Below are positions 1 to 8,930 of a stretch of 64,000 bases of DNA, piece by piece (the first letter of the stretch is position 1; the number at the start of each line of letters is the position of its first letter). The translations under genes were made by a program, and so were the position numbers. The notes below the pieces were generated by a model. It saw only the letters and a list, made by a program, of their open reading frames with translations. It was not told the DNA's origin and made no database searches. Source of the stretch: Paracoccus zhejiangensis (GTDB taxonomy: Bacteria; Pseudomonadota; Alphaproteobacteria; Rhodobacterales; Rhodobacteraceae); contig NZ_CP025430.1 of assembly GCF_002847445.1 (NCBI RefSeq), positions 2,542,001 through 2,606,000 on the forward strand, in the 5' to 3' direction.

Positions 1-443
1 GTGCCGCAGGCTTCGGTCGCCGCAGGTAGCACCAGCGCCACATCGGCCTGGCGCAGCAAGGTCGATTCGGGTCGCGAGGCCACACCGATCAGCGGAATCG
101 AGAAGCGCCGGGTATGGGCGATCAGATCGGCCAGTTCCGGGGTTTCGCCGCTGTTGGACAGCACGATCGCCACGTCGCTTTCCGTCACCATGCCCAGGTC
201 GCCATGGCTGGCCTCGGCCGGATGCACGAATTGCGCGGGCGTGCCGGTCGAAGCCAGCGTCGCCGCCAGCTTGCGGCCGATATGACCCGACTTGCCCATG
301 CCGGACACGATCACCCGGCCCTTCGCGGCCAGGATCACCTCGACCGCCCGGGTGAAATCAGGCCCCAACCCTTCGGCCAACTGCGCAAGCCCCGCCGCCT
401 CGGTCTCGATCACCCGCCGCGCTGTCTCGATGTAATCCGCCAA
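1..443 (-). CDS. kdsD: Arabinose-5-phosphate isomerase, KdsD/KpsF family (partial)
   Basis: SIS-fold isomerase converting ribulose-5-phosphate to arabinose-5-phosphate, the first step of KDO synthesis for LPS. The visible part reads ...RVIVSGMGKSGHIG..., then STGTPAQFVHPAEASHGDLGM and VLSNSGETPEL, all typical of the KpsF/GutQ SIS domain. The gene is cut by the window start, so the rest of the SIS domain and any CBS domains are not visible. The start is uncertain: no in-frame ATG exists, and I chose TTG at 443 because AGAAGGA lies about 7 nt upstream and the protein then begins LADYIETARRVIETEAAG, as in the family. This RBS sits inside the repeat element noted at 450-512. Family assignment is firm; paralogues (gutQ) cannot be excluded. 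Confidence 0.85.
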   Translation of the reverse strand, partial: MADYIETARRVIETEAAGLAQLAEGLGPDFTRAVEVILAAKGRVIVSGMGKSGHIGRKLAATLASTGTPAQFVHPAEASHGDLGMVTESDVAIVLSNSGETPELADLIAHTRRFSIPLIGVASRPESTLLRQADVALVLPAATEACG

Positions 444-449
444 ATCGCG

Positions 450-512
450 GTCCTTCTCTTTCGTCCAAATATCCTCTGGGGTCCGGGGGGCGACACCCCC
501 CGGTCTGACCGT
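450..512 (-). repeat. Rhodobacterales-type intergenic hairpin repeat
   Basis: Read on the minus strand, a perfect hairpin (GGGGGGTGTCGCCCCCC) is followed by CCCAGAGGATATTTGGACGA and an AAGAGAAGG tail. I recognise this arrangement, a GC hairpin then a GGATATTTGGA-like stretch, as a short intergenic element common in Rhodobacteraceae genomes; that is recollection, not a search. It lies between the RNase D-like gene and kdsD, can act as a terminator for the first, and supplies the ribosome binding site of the second. Confidence 0.6.
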
Positions 513-518
513 CCCCAT

Positions 519-1133
519 CTAGTGATGGAAGATGTCGTTTTCATCCCCCCAGCCCAGCAGGTCCAGATGGGCCCGGGCGGGCAGGAAGTCGAAACAGGCC
601 TGCGCCAGCCGCATCCGGCCCTCGCGCTTCAGCTTCTCTTCCAGCGCGGCCTTGAGCTTGTGCAGGTAAAGAACATCCGAGGCCGCATATTCCAGCTGTG
701 CATCGGTCAGGTTGGCCGCGCCCCAGTCGCTGGTCTGCTGCTGCTTGCTGACATCGACGCCGACCAACTCGCTGAGCAGGTATTTCAGCCCGTGGCGGTC
801 AGTATAGGTGCGGATCAGCTTGGACGCGATCTTGGTGCACCAGACCGGCGTGGTCACGACGCCAAAGGCGCTCTCCAGCGCGGCGATGTCGAAGCGGCCG
901 AAATGGAACAGCTTCTGAACCTTGGGATCGGTCAGCATCGCCGTCAGGTTCGGCGCCTCGGTCTGGCCGCGGGCGATCTGCACCAGATGCGCATCGCCAT
1001 CGCCCGAGGACAGCTGCACCAGGCACAGCCGGTCACGCCGATGGTCCAGACCCATGGTCTCGGTGTCGATGGCCACGACCGGGCCAAGATCAAGACCGTC
1101 CGGCAAATCGTTCTGATACAGATGGATGCTCAT
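519..1133 (-). CDS. RNase D-like 3'-5' exonuclease (short form)
   Basis: A 204-residue DEDD-family exonuclease. The three exonuclease motifs are visible: VVAIDTETMGLD near residue 22 (Asp and Glu), LFHFGRFDIAALE near 85, and an ASDVLYLHKL segment near 155 with the last Asp and Tyr. The HRDC domain of full-length RNase D is absent, as in the short alphaproteobacterial paralogues. The likely role is 3' trimming of structured RNAs, in the cytoplasm. I chose the ATG at 1133 because the protein then starts MSIHLYQNDLPDG, the usual N terminus; the upstream extension is low-complexity. It ends 75 nt before kdsD. Confidence 0.85.
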   Translation of the reverse strand: MSIHLYQNDLPDGLDLGPVVAIDTETMGLDHRRDRLCLVQLSSGDGDAHLVQIARGQTEAPNLTAMLTDPKVQKLFHFGRFDIAALESAFGVVTTPVWCTKIASKLIRTYTDRHGLKYLLSELVGVDVSKQQQTSDWGAANLTDAQLEYAASDVLYLHKLKAALEEKLKREGRMRLAQACFDFLPARAHLDLLGWGDENDIFHH

Positions 1134-1321
1134 CGCTGCCCCGTTTTCCGCTGTCCGCCCCCTATGGCCCGAACAGCGCCGCAAATCCAGTGGCATCCGC
1201 CGGTCGGGGCCGGGCGCTGCCCCATGCCCGGACCCGGTGATTGCACCGGTGCGCCCCGCGATTTACCATGGGCGCACGCCTCGCCACGAGAGGGTTGGGA
1301 CATTCCCGGACGGAGACCCCG

Positions 1322-2206
1322 ATGAGCAACTTTCCTGTCGACATGGATGTGAAACCCGAGGTGACGGGCTTCTTTGACGAGGCCACCAACACCATCAGCT
1401 ATGTGGTCAAGGACCCGGCCAGCCCGGCCTGCGCCGTCATCGATTCGGTGATGGATTTCGACTATGCCTCCGGCCGGATCACCTATGACCATGCCGATGC
1501 GATCATCGCCTTCATCCGCGACCACGGCCTCCGGCTCGACTGGATCATCGAGACCCATGTCCATGCCGATCACCTGTCTGCCGCACCTTATATCCAGACC
1601 CATCTGGGCGGAAAGATCGCCATCGGCGCGCAGATCCTGATGGTGCAGGAGGTCTTTGGAAAGATTTTCAACGAGGGTACCGAGTTCCAGCGTGACGGCA
1701 GCCAGTTCGACAGGCTGCTGATGGATGGCGACAGCTACAAGGTCGGCGAGATGGACTGTTTCGCACTCGCCACCCCCGGCCACACGCCCGCCTGCATGTC
1801 CCATGTGATGGGCAATGCCACTTTCGTCGGCGATACGCTGTTCATGCCCGATGGCGGCTCGGCGCGGGCGGATTTTCCCGGTGGCGATGCCGGCACGCTC
1901 TATGACAGTATCCAGCGGGTGCTGGCCCTGCCCGATGCGATGCGGCTGTTCATGTGCCACGATTACGGCCCGAATGGCCGCGAGATCCGTTGGGAAACCA
2001 CGGTGGGCGAGGAAAAGGCGCATAACATCCATGTCGGCGGCGGCAAGACCAAGGCCGAGTTCGTCCGCTTCCGCACCGAGCGTGACGCCACGCTGAACAT
2101 GCCCCGGCTGATCCTGCCCTCGCTGCAGGTGAACATGCGCGCGGGCGAGTTGCCCACGGACAAGGATGGAAGGCCGATGCTGAAGGTGCCGGTGAACGGG
2201 CTCTGA
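1322..2206 (+). CDS. MBL-fold hydrolase, persulfide dioxygenase (Blh/ETHE1-like)
   Basis: A 294-residue metallo-beta-lactamase fold protein. The metal-binding motif THVHADH lies near residue 77, a further His in ATPGHTPAC near 150, the Asp in FVGDTLF near 168, and the last His in MCHDYGPNGR. The Blh/ETHE1 group oxidises glutathione persulfide to sulfite with non-haem iron; BigR-controlled Blh proteins have this length and N terminus. No rhodanese domain is fused and no BigR regulator is adjacent. It is divergent from the RNase D-like gene and converges on the ABC operon with a 6-nt gap. Family is firm; persulfide as substrate is inferred. Confidence 0.8.
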   Translation: MSNFPVDMDVKPEVTGFFDEATNTISYVVKDPASPACAVIDSVMDFDYASGRITYDHADAIIAFIRDHGLRLDWIIETHVHADHLSAAPYIQTHLGGKIAIGAQILMVQEVFGKIFNEGTEFQRDGSQFDRLLMDGDSYKVGEMDCFALATPGHTPACMSHVMGNATFVGDTLFMPDGGSARADFPGGDAGTLYDSIQRVLALPDAMRLFMCHDYGPNGREIRWETTVGEEKAHNIHVGGGKTKAEFVRFRTERDATLNMPRLILPSLQVNMRAGELPTDKDGRPMLKVPVNGL

Positions 2207-2212
2207 AGGCGC

Positions 2213-3184
2213 TCAGCCGCCGGCCGCCAGCCGGGTCTGCGACAGTTTCAGCAAGCCCTTCTGCAGCAGGATGAAGACCAAGAGCAGCACACCGATGACG
2301 ATCTTCGTCCACCAGCTGGACAGCGTGCCGTCAAAGACGATGTAGGTCTGGATCAGCCCCATGGTCAGCACGCCGACCAGCGTTCCGAACATGTAGCCCG
2401 CGCCCCCGGTCAACAGCGTGCCGCCGATGACCACGGCGGCGATGGCCGTGAGCTCGGTCCCCACGGTCGCCAGCGAATAGCCCGAGCCGGTATAGACCGA
2501 GAAGACGATGCCCGAGAGCCCGGCCATCAGCCCGGAAAAGCCATAGACCAGCATGGTCGTGCGGCCCTGCCTGACGCCCATCAGCCGCGCCGTGGCCTCG
2601 CCGCCGCCAAGCGCATAGACGCTGGCGCCGAAGCGGGTCTTGTGGGCGATGATCATGCCGGCCAGCACGGTCAGCAGCATCACCACCCCGATCAGCGTCA
2701 ACCGCCCCTTGCCCGGCATCAGCCAATAGGCCTTCTGCAAGGTGGTGTAAAACGGATCCTGGATCGGCACCGACTCGATCGACAGCATATAGGCCGCGCC
2801 GCGCGCAAGGAACATGCCGGCCAGCGTGACAATGAAGGCCGGCATTGCCAGCCGGTCGATCAGGAACCCCATCGCCGCGCCGAAAGCCGTGGTCAGCATC
2901 AGCAGCAGCACAAAGACCACCAGCGGATGCAGCGCGGTGTCGCGCAGGACCACCGCGATGAACACACCGGAGAAGGCGATGACCGAGCCAACCGACAGGT
3001 CGATCCCGCCCGAGAGGATCACCAGCGTCATGCCCACCGCGACAATGCCCAGATAGGCATTGTCGGTCAGCAGGTTGCCGATGACCCGGGTGGAGAGGAT
3101 GTTCGGGAATTGCAGCCAGCAGAGCAGGTAGGCCACGAGGAAGATCACGATGGTCGCGTAAAGCGGCAGGGCGCGGGTGTTCAT
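2213..3184 (-). CDS. yjfF: Sugar ABC transporter permease (YjfF-like)
   Basis: A 323-residue inner-membrane permease of the ribose/galactofuranose branch (BPD_transp_2 family). It has about 8-10 hydrophobic helices and the signature GGIDLSVGSVIAFSG near residue 59, plus IAAVVIGGTLLTGGAGY near 245. It forms the translocation pore with the preceding permease and the ATPase. The ATG overlaps the stop of the upstream permease (ATGA), showing translational coupling. In E. coli the four-gene set imports galactofuranose; here the sugar is unproven. Confidence 0.85.
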   Translation of the reverse strand: MNTRALPLYATIVIFLVAYLLCWLQFPNILSTRVIGNLLTDNAYLGIVAVGMTLVILSGGIDLSVGSVIAFSGVFIAVVLRDTALHPLVVFVLLLMLTTAFGAAMGFLIDRLAMPAFIVTLAGMFLARGAAYMLSIESVPIQDPFYTTLQKAYWLMPGKGRLTLIGVVMLLTVLAGMIIAHKTRFGASVYALGGGEATARLMGVRQGRTTMLVYGFSGLMAGLSGIVFSVYTGSGYSLATVGTELTAIAAVVIGGTLLTGGAGYMFGTLVGVLTMGLIQTYIVFDGTLSSWWTKIVIGVLLLVFILLQKGLLKLSQTRLAAGG

Positions 3185-4200
3185 GACTGGCTCCTCTCGG
3201 CAGCCCGCGCCTCGCGCCCGGCCCGCTGGCTCTCGCGCCAGAGTCGCCATTCCGTCGCGATGCGCGGCGATTGCAGCACGAGGATCACCAGAACCAGCCC
3301 GGCCTTGATGACGAGATTGTATTCCGAGGGGAAGCCCGCCAGCAGGATGCCGGTATCGATGGTCTGGATGATCAGCGCGCCGATCAGCGAGGCGATGATG
3401 GAAAACCGCCCGCCCAGCAGCGAATTGCCGCCGATGACCACGGCAAGGATGGCGTCAAGTTCCAGCCACAGCCCGGCATTGTTGGCGTCCGCCCCGCGAA
3501 TGTCGGCGGTGACGATGATGCCCGCCAGCGCAGCGCAAAGGCCGGCGGCGATATAAGCGGCGATCAAGAGCACCGTCGCATTCACCCCGGCCAGCGCGCT
3601 GGCCCGGCGGTTGATGCCTATGGCCTCGATCAAGAGGCCAAGGGCGGTGCGGCGCATCAGCAGGGCGACGGCAATCCCGGTGGCGAGCCAGATCCAGGCC
3701 GGCACCGGCAGCCCCAGAACCGAGCCCGAGCCAAGGAAGGCCAGACCCGGATCGGTGAAGGTCAGGATGCGGCCCTCGGTGATCAATTGGGCGATGCCGC
3801 GCCCCATGGTCATCAGGATCAGCGTGGCGACGAAGGGCTGGATGCCGACCACGGCGACCAGAACCCCGTTCCACAGCCCGGCCAGCGCCCCGGCTGCCAG
3901 CGCCAGCATCAGCGCAGGCAAAAGCCCCCAACCCCCGGCAATGGCCCATGCAGCCACCGCGCCGCAAATGGCCATGGTGGTGCCGACCGACAGGTCAATG
4001 CCGCGCGTGGCGATGACCAGCGTCATGCCCACCGCCAACAGGGCCACCGGCGCCACCCGCTTCAGCACGTCGATCAACGGCCCGACCAGCCTTCCGTCAG
4101 TGACCGAGACGTTCAGGAAGCCGGGAAAGAAAACCATAACCAGCGCGACCAGCAGGGCCAGCGCGATCAGTTGCGGGGCGAGGCGGGTCAGGATGCTCAT
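3181..4200 (-). CDS. ytfT: Sugar ABC transporter permease (YtfT-like)
   Basis: A 339-residue permease with the family signature RGIDLSVGTTMAICG near residue 65 and AVVIGGNSLLGGRFS near 255, and about 8-10 predicted membrane segments. It pairs with the YjfF-like permease in a heterodimeric pore fed by the YtfQ-like binding protein. Start and stop overlap both neighbours by ATGA, so expression is coupled across the three genes. The short hydrophilic C-terminal tail is Arg/Glu rich. Confidence 0.85.
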   Translation of the reverse strand: MSILTRLAPQLIALALLVALVMVFFPGFLNVSVTDGRLVGPLIDVLKRVAPVALLAVGMTLVIATRGIDLSVGTTMAICGAVAAWAIAGGWGLLPALMLALAAGALAGLWNGVLVAVVGIQPFVATLILMTMGRGIAQLITEGRILTFTDPGLAFLGSGSVLGLPVPAWIWLATGIAVALLMRRTALGLLIEAIGINRRASALAGVNATVLLIAAYIAAGLCAALAGIIVTADIRGADANNAGLWLELDAILAVVIGGNSLLGGRFSIIASLIGALIIQTIDTGILLAGFPSEYNLVIKAGLVLVILVLQSPRIATEWRLWRESQRAGREARAAERSQS

Positions 4201-5708
4201 GCGGCCTCGCCCTCACCCTTGCTGTCGCTTTGGGCGATGGCGCGCATGATCTCGGCGCCGGTAACGCGGCTGCCCGACAGCTCGGCTACATGACGGCGGT
4301 CGCGCACCACGATCACCCGGTCGGCCACGGCGACCAACTCGTCGATCTCACTGCTGATGACCAGAACCGACATGCCGGCATCAGTCAATTCGTGGATCAG
4401 CCGCAGGATCTCGGCATGGGCGCCGACATCGATGCCGCGCGTCGGCTCGTCGAGGATCAGGAAACGCGGGTTCATCGCCAGCCAGCGGGCCAGCACCACC
4501 TTTTGCTGATTGCCGCCGGACAGATCGCCGATGGCCTTCTCGCGGCCCGAAGTGCGGATATCCAGCCGCTTGATATAGTCATCGGCCAGCCGGTTCTGCT
4601 CGGCCCGGCCGACCGGCCGCGCCCAGCCCCGGCGGGCCTGCAGGCCAAGGATGATGTTCTCGCGGATCGACAGGTCGGCGACGATGCCATCGGTCTTGCG
4701 ATCCTCGGGGGCGAAGCCGAATCCGGCGGCAATGGCGGCGCGGGGCGAGTTCAGGTCCAGCGCCCCCTGCGGGTCGCGGGCGGTGCCCGAGGCCGGGTGT
4801 AAACCGAACATCAGTTCCGCGCTTTCCGTCCGGCCCGAGCCCAGGAGCCCCGCGAGACCGACGACCTCGCCCTGTCCCACGGTCAGGTCAAAGGGCGCGA
4901 TCAGCCCGCGCCGCCCGAAATTCTCGAAGGCCAGCAGATCGGGGCGCCCGACCGGCCCCTCCTCGTTCGCAAGCTCCTCCACCTCATGCTCAAGCGCGCG
5001 GCCCAGCATGTGTTCGATCAGCCGCACCTGGTCCAGATCGGCGGTGCGTTCGGTCACGATCTTGCGGCCATTGCGCAGCACCGTCACGCGGTCGGTCAGC
5101 TCGAACACCTGATCGAGAAAATGCGAGACGAAGATGATGCCCAGACCGCGCTCCCTGAGTCCCCGCACCACGTCAAAGACCATCTCGACCTCGCGCGCGT
5201 CCAGACTGGCGGTCGGCTCGTCGAGGATCAGCACCTTGCCCGACAGGGCGACCGCGCGGGCGATGGCGATGATCTGCTGGATGGCGACGGAGTAGCCGCC
5301 CAGATCGCGGTCCACATCTAGCTGCAAACCGTAGTGACCCAGCATCTCGCGCGCCTCGGCCCGCATCGCGCGGCTGTCGATCAGCCCCCAGCGGCGCGGC
5401 TCGCGCCCGAACATCAGGTTCTGCGCCACGGTCAGGTTCGGCAGCAGGTTCACCTCCTGATAGACCGTGCCGATGCCCAGATCCTGCGCCTCGACAGTCG
5501 AGCGCGGGGCGATCTCGGCCCCGTCCAGCGTAACCGTGCCGCCGTCGCGGTGATAGGCGCCGGTCAGGCATTTGATCAGCGTCGACTTGCCCGCCCCGTT
5601 CTCGCCCAGCAGCGCATGAACCTCGCCCGCCGCCAAATCGAAATCCACGGCATCCAGCGCCCGCGTGCCGGGGAAAGACTTGGTCAGGGACCGGATGGTC
5701 AGAAGCAT
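4197..5708 (-). CDS. ytfR: Sugar ABC transporter ATPase (YtfR-like)
   Basis: A 503-residue tandem ATPase of the RbsA/MglA class. The first domain has Walker A GENGAGKST near residue 38, Walker B ILDEPTASLD near 160 and a degenerate signature GGYSVAIQQ. The second has a degenerate P-loop (GLLGSGRTE near 280), a good LSGGNQQK signature near 400 and ILDEPTRGIDVG. One strong and one weakened site is normal for this family. The ATG at 5708 follows a GAAGGCGG ribosome binding site; the hydrophilic sequence upstream is not part of the gene. A 61-nt gap with a strong hairpin separates it from the binding-protein gene. Confidence 0.9.
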   Translation of the reverse strand: MLLTIRSLTKSFPGTRALDAVDFDLAAGEVHALLGENGAGKSTLIKCLTGAYHRDGGTVTLDGAEIAPRSTVEAQDLGIGTVYQEVNLLPNLTVAQNLMFGREPRRWGLIDSRAMRAEAREMLGHYGLQLDVDRDLGGYSVAIQQIIAIARAVALSGKVLILDEPTASLDAREVEMVFDVVRGLRERGLGIIFVSHFLDQVFELTDRVTVLRNGRKIVTERTADLDQVRLIEHMLGRALEHEVEELANEEGPVGRPDLLAFENFGRRGLIAPFDLTVGQGEVVGLAGLLGSGRTESAELMFGLHPASGTARDPQGALDLNSPRAAIAAGFGFAPEDRKTDGIVADLSIRENIILGLQARRGWARPVGRAEQNRLADDYIKRLDIRTSGREKAIGDLSGGNQQKVVLARWLAMNPRFLILDEPTRGIDVGAHAEILRLIHELTDAGMSVLVISSEIDELVAVADRVIVVRDRRHVAELSGSRVTGAEIMRAIAQSDSKGEGEAA

Positions 5709-5729
5709 GGGGCCGCCTTCCTGCGATGA

Positions 5730-5761
5730 GGCCGGGACCGCATCAGGATGCGGCCCCGGCC
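5730..5761 (-). promoter_or_regulatory. Intercistronic hairpin between ytfQ and ytfR
   Basis: A long inverted repeat, GGCCGGG..CGCAT against ATGCG..CCCGGCC, fills the gap between the binding-protein gene and the ATPase gene. On the minus strand it lacks a following U-run, so it probably stabilises the ytfQ 3' end or partly attenuates read-through, as is common after periplasmic binding-protein genes. Confidence 0.6.
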
Positions 5762-5769
5762 TTTTGTCA

Positions 5770-6729
5770 TCAGTAGCCCAGGCCCTTGCGGGCCTCGTAT
5801 TCAGCCGCCGGATCATCCGCCTGCGTATAGAGCTTCGATTCCGTCTGGATGAACTTCTCGGGCATGGTGCCATCGGCCCAATAGGCCGCCAGCGCGTCGA
5901 AGGCGGGGCCGGCCATGTTGGGGGTCAGTTCGACCGTGGCATTGGCCTCGCCCGCCGCCATGGCCTGGAAGATATCCGGCACGCCGTCGATCGAGACGAC
6001 CAGAATATCCTTGCCCGGCGCCAGCCCGGCCTCCTTGATCGCCTGGATCGCGCCAACGGCCATGTCGTCGTTATGGGCGTAAAGCGCGCAGATATCCTTG
6101 CCGCCATTCTCGGCCTGCAGGAAGCTTTCCATCACCTCCTTGCCCTGCGCGCGGGTGAAATCGCCGGTCTGGCTGCGCACGATGCTGAGATTGACATGGT
6201 CCTTGATGGCATTCTCGAAGCCGGTCTTGCGGTCGATGGCGGGGCTGGATCCGGTGGTGCCCTGCAACTCGACGATGCGGCATTCGCGGTCGCCGACCTC
6301 GTTCACCAGCCAGCCGCCCGCCACCTCGCCCTCATGCACAAGGTTCGAGCCGACGGCGGTCAGGATCAGCTCGTCGGAACTGTCGACCTGCCGGTCCAGA
6401 AGCACGACCGGGATCTCGGCCTCCTGCGCCTCTTCCAGCACCGCGTCCCAGCCCGTCGCCACGACCGGCGCCAGCAGGATCGCATCGACCCCCTGCGCGA
6501 TGAACGACCGGATCGCGGCGATCTGGTTTTCCTGCTTCTGCTGCGCGTCCGAGAATTGCAGCTGGATGCCGCGTTCCTCGGCCTGCGATTTGGTCAGCGT
6601 CGTCTCGGCCGCGCGCCAGCCCGATTCCGAACCGATCTGCGAAAAGCCGACCGTCTCGCCCTCGGCCAGCGCGGCCCCGGCGGTCAGTGCCATGAGGGCG
6701 GCACCGGTCATCAGAAATGTCTTCGTCAT
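5770..6729 (-). CDS. ytfQ: Sugar ABC transporter periplasmic binding protein (YtfQ-like)
   Basis: A 319-residue Peripla_BP_4 protein. The N terminus MTKTFLMTGAALMALTAGAALA is a signal peptide with an ALA cleavage site. The mature part starts GETVGFSQIGSESGWR, the usual YtfQ opening, followed by the NQIAAIRSFIAQGVDAILLAP block and the TGDFTRAQGKEVMESFL and CALYAHNDDMAVGAIQAIKEAG blocks seen in pentose and galactofuranose binders. It is the first gene of the four-gene importer. No regulator is adjacent. Confidence 0.9.
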   Translation of the reverse strand: MTKTFLMTGAALMALTAGAALAEGETVGFSQIGSESGWRAAETTLTKSQAEERGIQLQFSDAQQKQENQIAAIRSFIAQGVDAILLAPVVATGWDAVLEEAQEAEIPVVLLDRQVDSSDELILTAVGSNLVHEGEVAGGWLVNEVGDRECRIVELQGTTGSSPAIDRKTGFENAIKDHVNLSIVRSQTGDFTRAQGKEVMESFLQAENGGKDICALYAHNDDMAVGAIQAIKEAGLAPGKDILVVSIDGVPDIFQAMAAGEANATVELTPNMAGPAFDALAAYWADGTMPEKFIQTESKLYTQADDPAAEYEARKGLGY

Positions 6730-6928
6730 CTTATCCTCCCTTGGTGTTCCGTTCGATGGGTCGAAGGATCGCCGGACAGATCAGCGGTCCCGTGACCGAT
6801 GGCGGGACAGTAGCAAGGGAGGGGCAGCGATTGAAAATTACATTATCTGCAAGTTATATGATCGATTTGCTATGCGACGCCACCCTGACGCGACCGGATT
6901 GGCATTGCTGGGGGCGACCCGGGCGCGG
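6730..6928 (-). promoter_or_regulatory. Promoter region of the ytfQRT-yjfF operon
   Basis: A 199-nt gap upstream of ytfQ. Its centre, about 6832-6880, is markedly AT-rich against the surrounding DNA (it contains ATTACATTATCTGCAAG and TATATGATCGATTTGC), as expected of promoter and operator DNA. TAAGATGA just before the start with upstream AAGGGAGG provides the ribosome binding site. I could not assign a defined -35/-10 pair or operator. Confidence 0.45.
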
Positions 6929-8122
6929 TCAGGCCCGGCCCGGACGCAAGAGCCAGGCGATCAGCCCCGCCATCGGCAGCAGCAGGATCGCGGCGATCAG
7001 GAAGGTGGTGGAATAGCCGTAAAGCTCGACCAGCGGCTGCACCACCAGAGGCGACAGGAACTGTCCGAGAAACAGCGCCGTGGTGACCGTGCCGGTGACC
7101 GCGCCGCGCCGCCGCTCGGGCGCGGCGTTCAGCGCCGAGACCACGAAAGTCGGCATGACATAGCCAAGCCCCAGCCCGATCAGCAGCGCCCCGATACGCA
7201 CCATGGCCAGCGTCTCGCCCGAATGCAGCACGAAGAAGCCCCCGGCGATGATCAGGTAGCCCAGAGCCGGTGTCAGACCGATGCCCAGCCTGCCGCGCAC
7301 CGTGGCAAAGCTGATCGCGGAAATGCCGCCGGTGATGGTCAAGAGCGCCATGGCCTGCGCCGAGGCGGCGGGCTCGGGATGGCCGATGCTGACCAGATAG
7401 AAGGGGATCTGGGTGGGGATGATGTAGAAGATCGTCAGCGTCAGCGCCGACATGACCGAGATGATGGCGACGAGACGCGGCCAGTCGGCATTGCCCTCGG
7501 CCCCACCGCCGGTGGCCTCGACCCTTGAGCGGTCAGGTTCCGGCAGGGCGCGCCAGAGGAAGGGCAGGTAGGCAAAGCCAAGCGCGTAGATCAGGAAGGG
7601 CAGGCGCGGCGAGATGCCGGCCAACCAGCCGGCCAGCGCGATGAAGACGAAGCCGCCCAAGTTGGTCGCGCCCATCTGCCAGCCCATGAAGCGCCCGCGC
7701 ATCGGCCCGGCGAAATAATCGCCGACCAGCGCCGATTGCGTGGTCATGATCAGTGCGACGGCCAGACCCAGCACCAGACGGCTGGCCAGAATCCCCTCGA
7801 GACTTGGCAGCACCGCCCCCAAGGTTCCCGAAATGGCATAAAGCACGATGCCCGCGAGCAGCAGCGGCCGGCGACCAAAACGGTCCGAGGCCATGCCGAC
7901 GAAGGGCGCGGCAATCGCCACCAGCAGCGAGGGCGCGGTGACCAGCAGCCGGGTCAGTAGCCCGGCATTCGGGGTGTCGGCAAAGCTCGCCTCCAGCCCC
8001 GGCAGGGCGGGGGTGATGGTGGCATTCGACATGATCGTCAGGGTCGCCGCCAGCAGCAGCGCCCAGACCTTCGGATCGGCCGCCATCGGGCGGACCGCCG
8101 GGTTGTCCTGAATCGTGGTCAT
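6929..8122 (-). CDS. MFS drug/metabolite exporter
   Basis: A 397-residue major facilitator with about 12 hydrophobic segments. Motif A GMASDRFGRRPLLLAG lies near residue 70, followed by the typical LGLAVALIMTTQSALVGDYF of helices 4-5. Efflux of a small molecule by proton antiport is most likely. I chose ATG 8122 because GAAGGAC lies 7 nt upstream; two in-frame ATGs further upstream lack a better site. It is the last gene of a minus-strand operon with GST, FrnE-like and oxidoreductase genes, suggesting export of a toxic or conjugated compound. Confidence 0.8.
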   Translation of the reverse strand: MTTIQDNPAVRPMAADPKVWALLLAATLTIMSNATITPALPGLEASFADTPNAGLLTRLLVTAPSLLVAIAAPFVGMASDRFGRRPLLLAGIVLYAISGTLGAVLPSLEGILASRLVLGLAVALIMTTQSALVGDYFAGPMRGRFMGWQMGATNLGGFVFIALAGWLAGISPRLPFLIYALGFAYLPFLWRALPEPDRSRVEATGGGAEGNADWPRLVAIISVMSALTLTIFYIIPTQIPFYLVSIGHPEPAASAQAMALLTITGGISAISFATVRGRLGIGLTPALGYLIIAGGFFVLHSGETLAMVRIGALLIGLGLGYVMPTFVVSALNAAPERRRGAVTGTVTTALFLGQFLSPLVVQPLVELYGYSTTFLIAAILLLPMAGLIAWLLRPGRA

Positions 8123-8183
8123 GGTCTGTCCTTCGTCCATCGCCGCCCGCCCCCCGCGCACATTGCAGGGGCCGGGTCGGGTG

Positions 8184-8930
8184 TCAGTTCGCGGTCAGTG
8201 CGTAGGACCCGGCCGCGCGCAACCGGCCCAGATAGAGGTCAAGGAAATCCGGCGGCACCGCGCCGGCGACACTGGGACGCGCGGCCAGCGCCTGCCGCCA
8301 GGCCTGCAACTTCGGCAGGTCATCGGTCACGCCAAGATGCCGCACCGTCTCGAGCGCGTCGAGCTGGCGGAAGGCAGGGGCAAAGACCGCGTCAACCGCC
8401 GAGAATTCGGCCCCGGCGAAGAACGGACCGGCGACCTCGGCCTCGAGCGGCTGCAACCGCGCGATCAGCGCCGTCCGCGCCTCGGTGAAGCCCGCCTCGT
8501 CCCTGGCCTGCACCAGCTTCCACAACTCGCCCAGCACCGAGCCGGCATATTCGACCCAGGCCCTTTGCCGGGCACGGTCCAGCGCATCCTCGGGAAACAG
8601 CCGCTGTCCCGGCAGGGTCTCGTCCAGATATTGCAGGATGACCGTGCTTTCGAACAGGATCACCGGTTTTTCACCCGCCCGCTCGATCTTCAGCACCGGC
8701 ACCTTGCCCAGGGGCGAGATCTGGAGAAACCAGTCGGGCTTGTTGGCAAGATCGACATGGATCACCTCGTACTCGACCCCGCGCTCGCGCAGCGCGATCA
8801 CCGCGCGCTGGACATAGGGGCAGGTCGGAAAGCTGATCAGCGTCAGTTTCGGCGCGGCTTCGGGGATGGCGCAGACGCCATCCACGCAAACCCCCGCATC
8901 CGCGCCAAGGGAAACCAGCGGCCCGTTCAT
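8184..8930 (-). CDS. Glutathione S-transferase family protein
   Basis: A 248-residue GST. After a 27-residue leader the thioredoxin fold starts KLTLISFPTCPYVQRAVIAL with a CPY active-site motif, then PLGKVPVLKI and the glutathione-binding ESTVILQYLDE. The C-terminal helical domain includes FSAVDAVFAP, the N-capping box. The leader CVDGVCAIPEAAPK holds a C-x4-C pair, unusual for the family. The start codon overlaps the stop of the FrnE-like gene (ATGA). It probably conjugates or reduces electrophiles or disulfides. Confidence 0.85.
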   Translation of the reverse strand: MNGPLVSLGADAGVCVDGVCAIPEAAPKLTLISFPTCPYVQRAVIALRERGVEYEVIHVDLANKPDWFLQISPLGKVPVLKIERAGEKPVILFESTVILQYLDETLPGQRLFPEDALDRARQRAWVEYAGSVLGELWKLVQARDEAGFTEARTALIARLQPLEAEVAGPFFAGAEFSAVDAVFAPAFRQLDALETVRHLGVTDDLPKLQAWRQALAARPSVAGAVPPDFLDLYLGRLRAAGSYALTAN

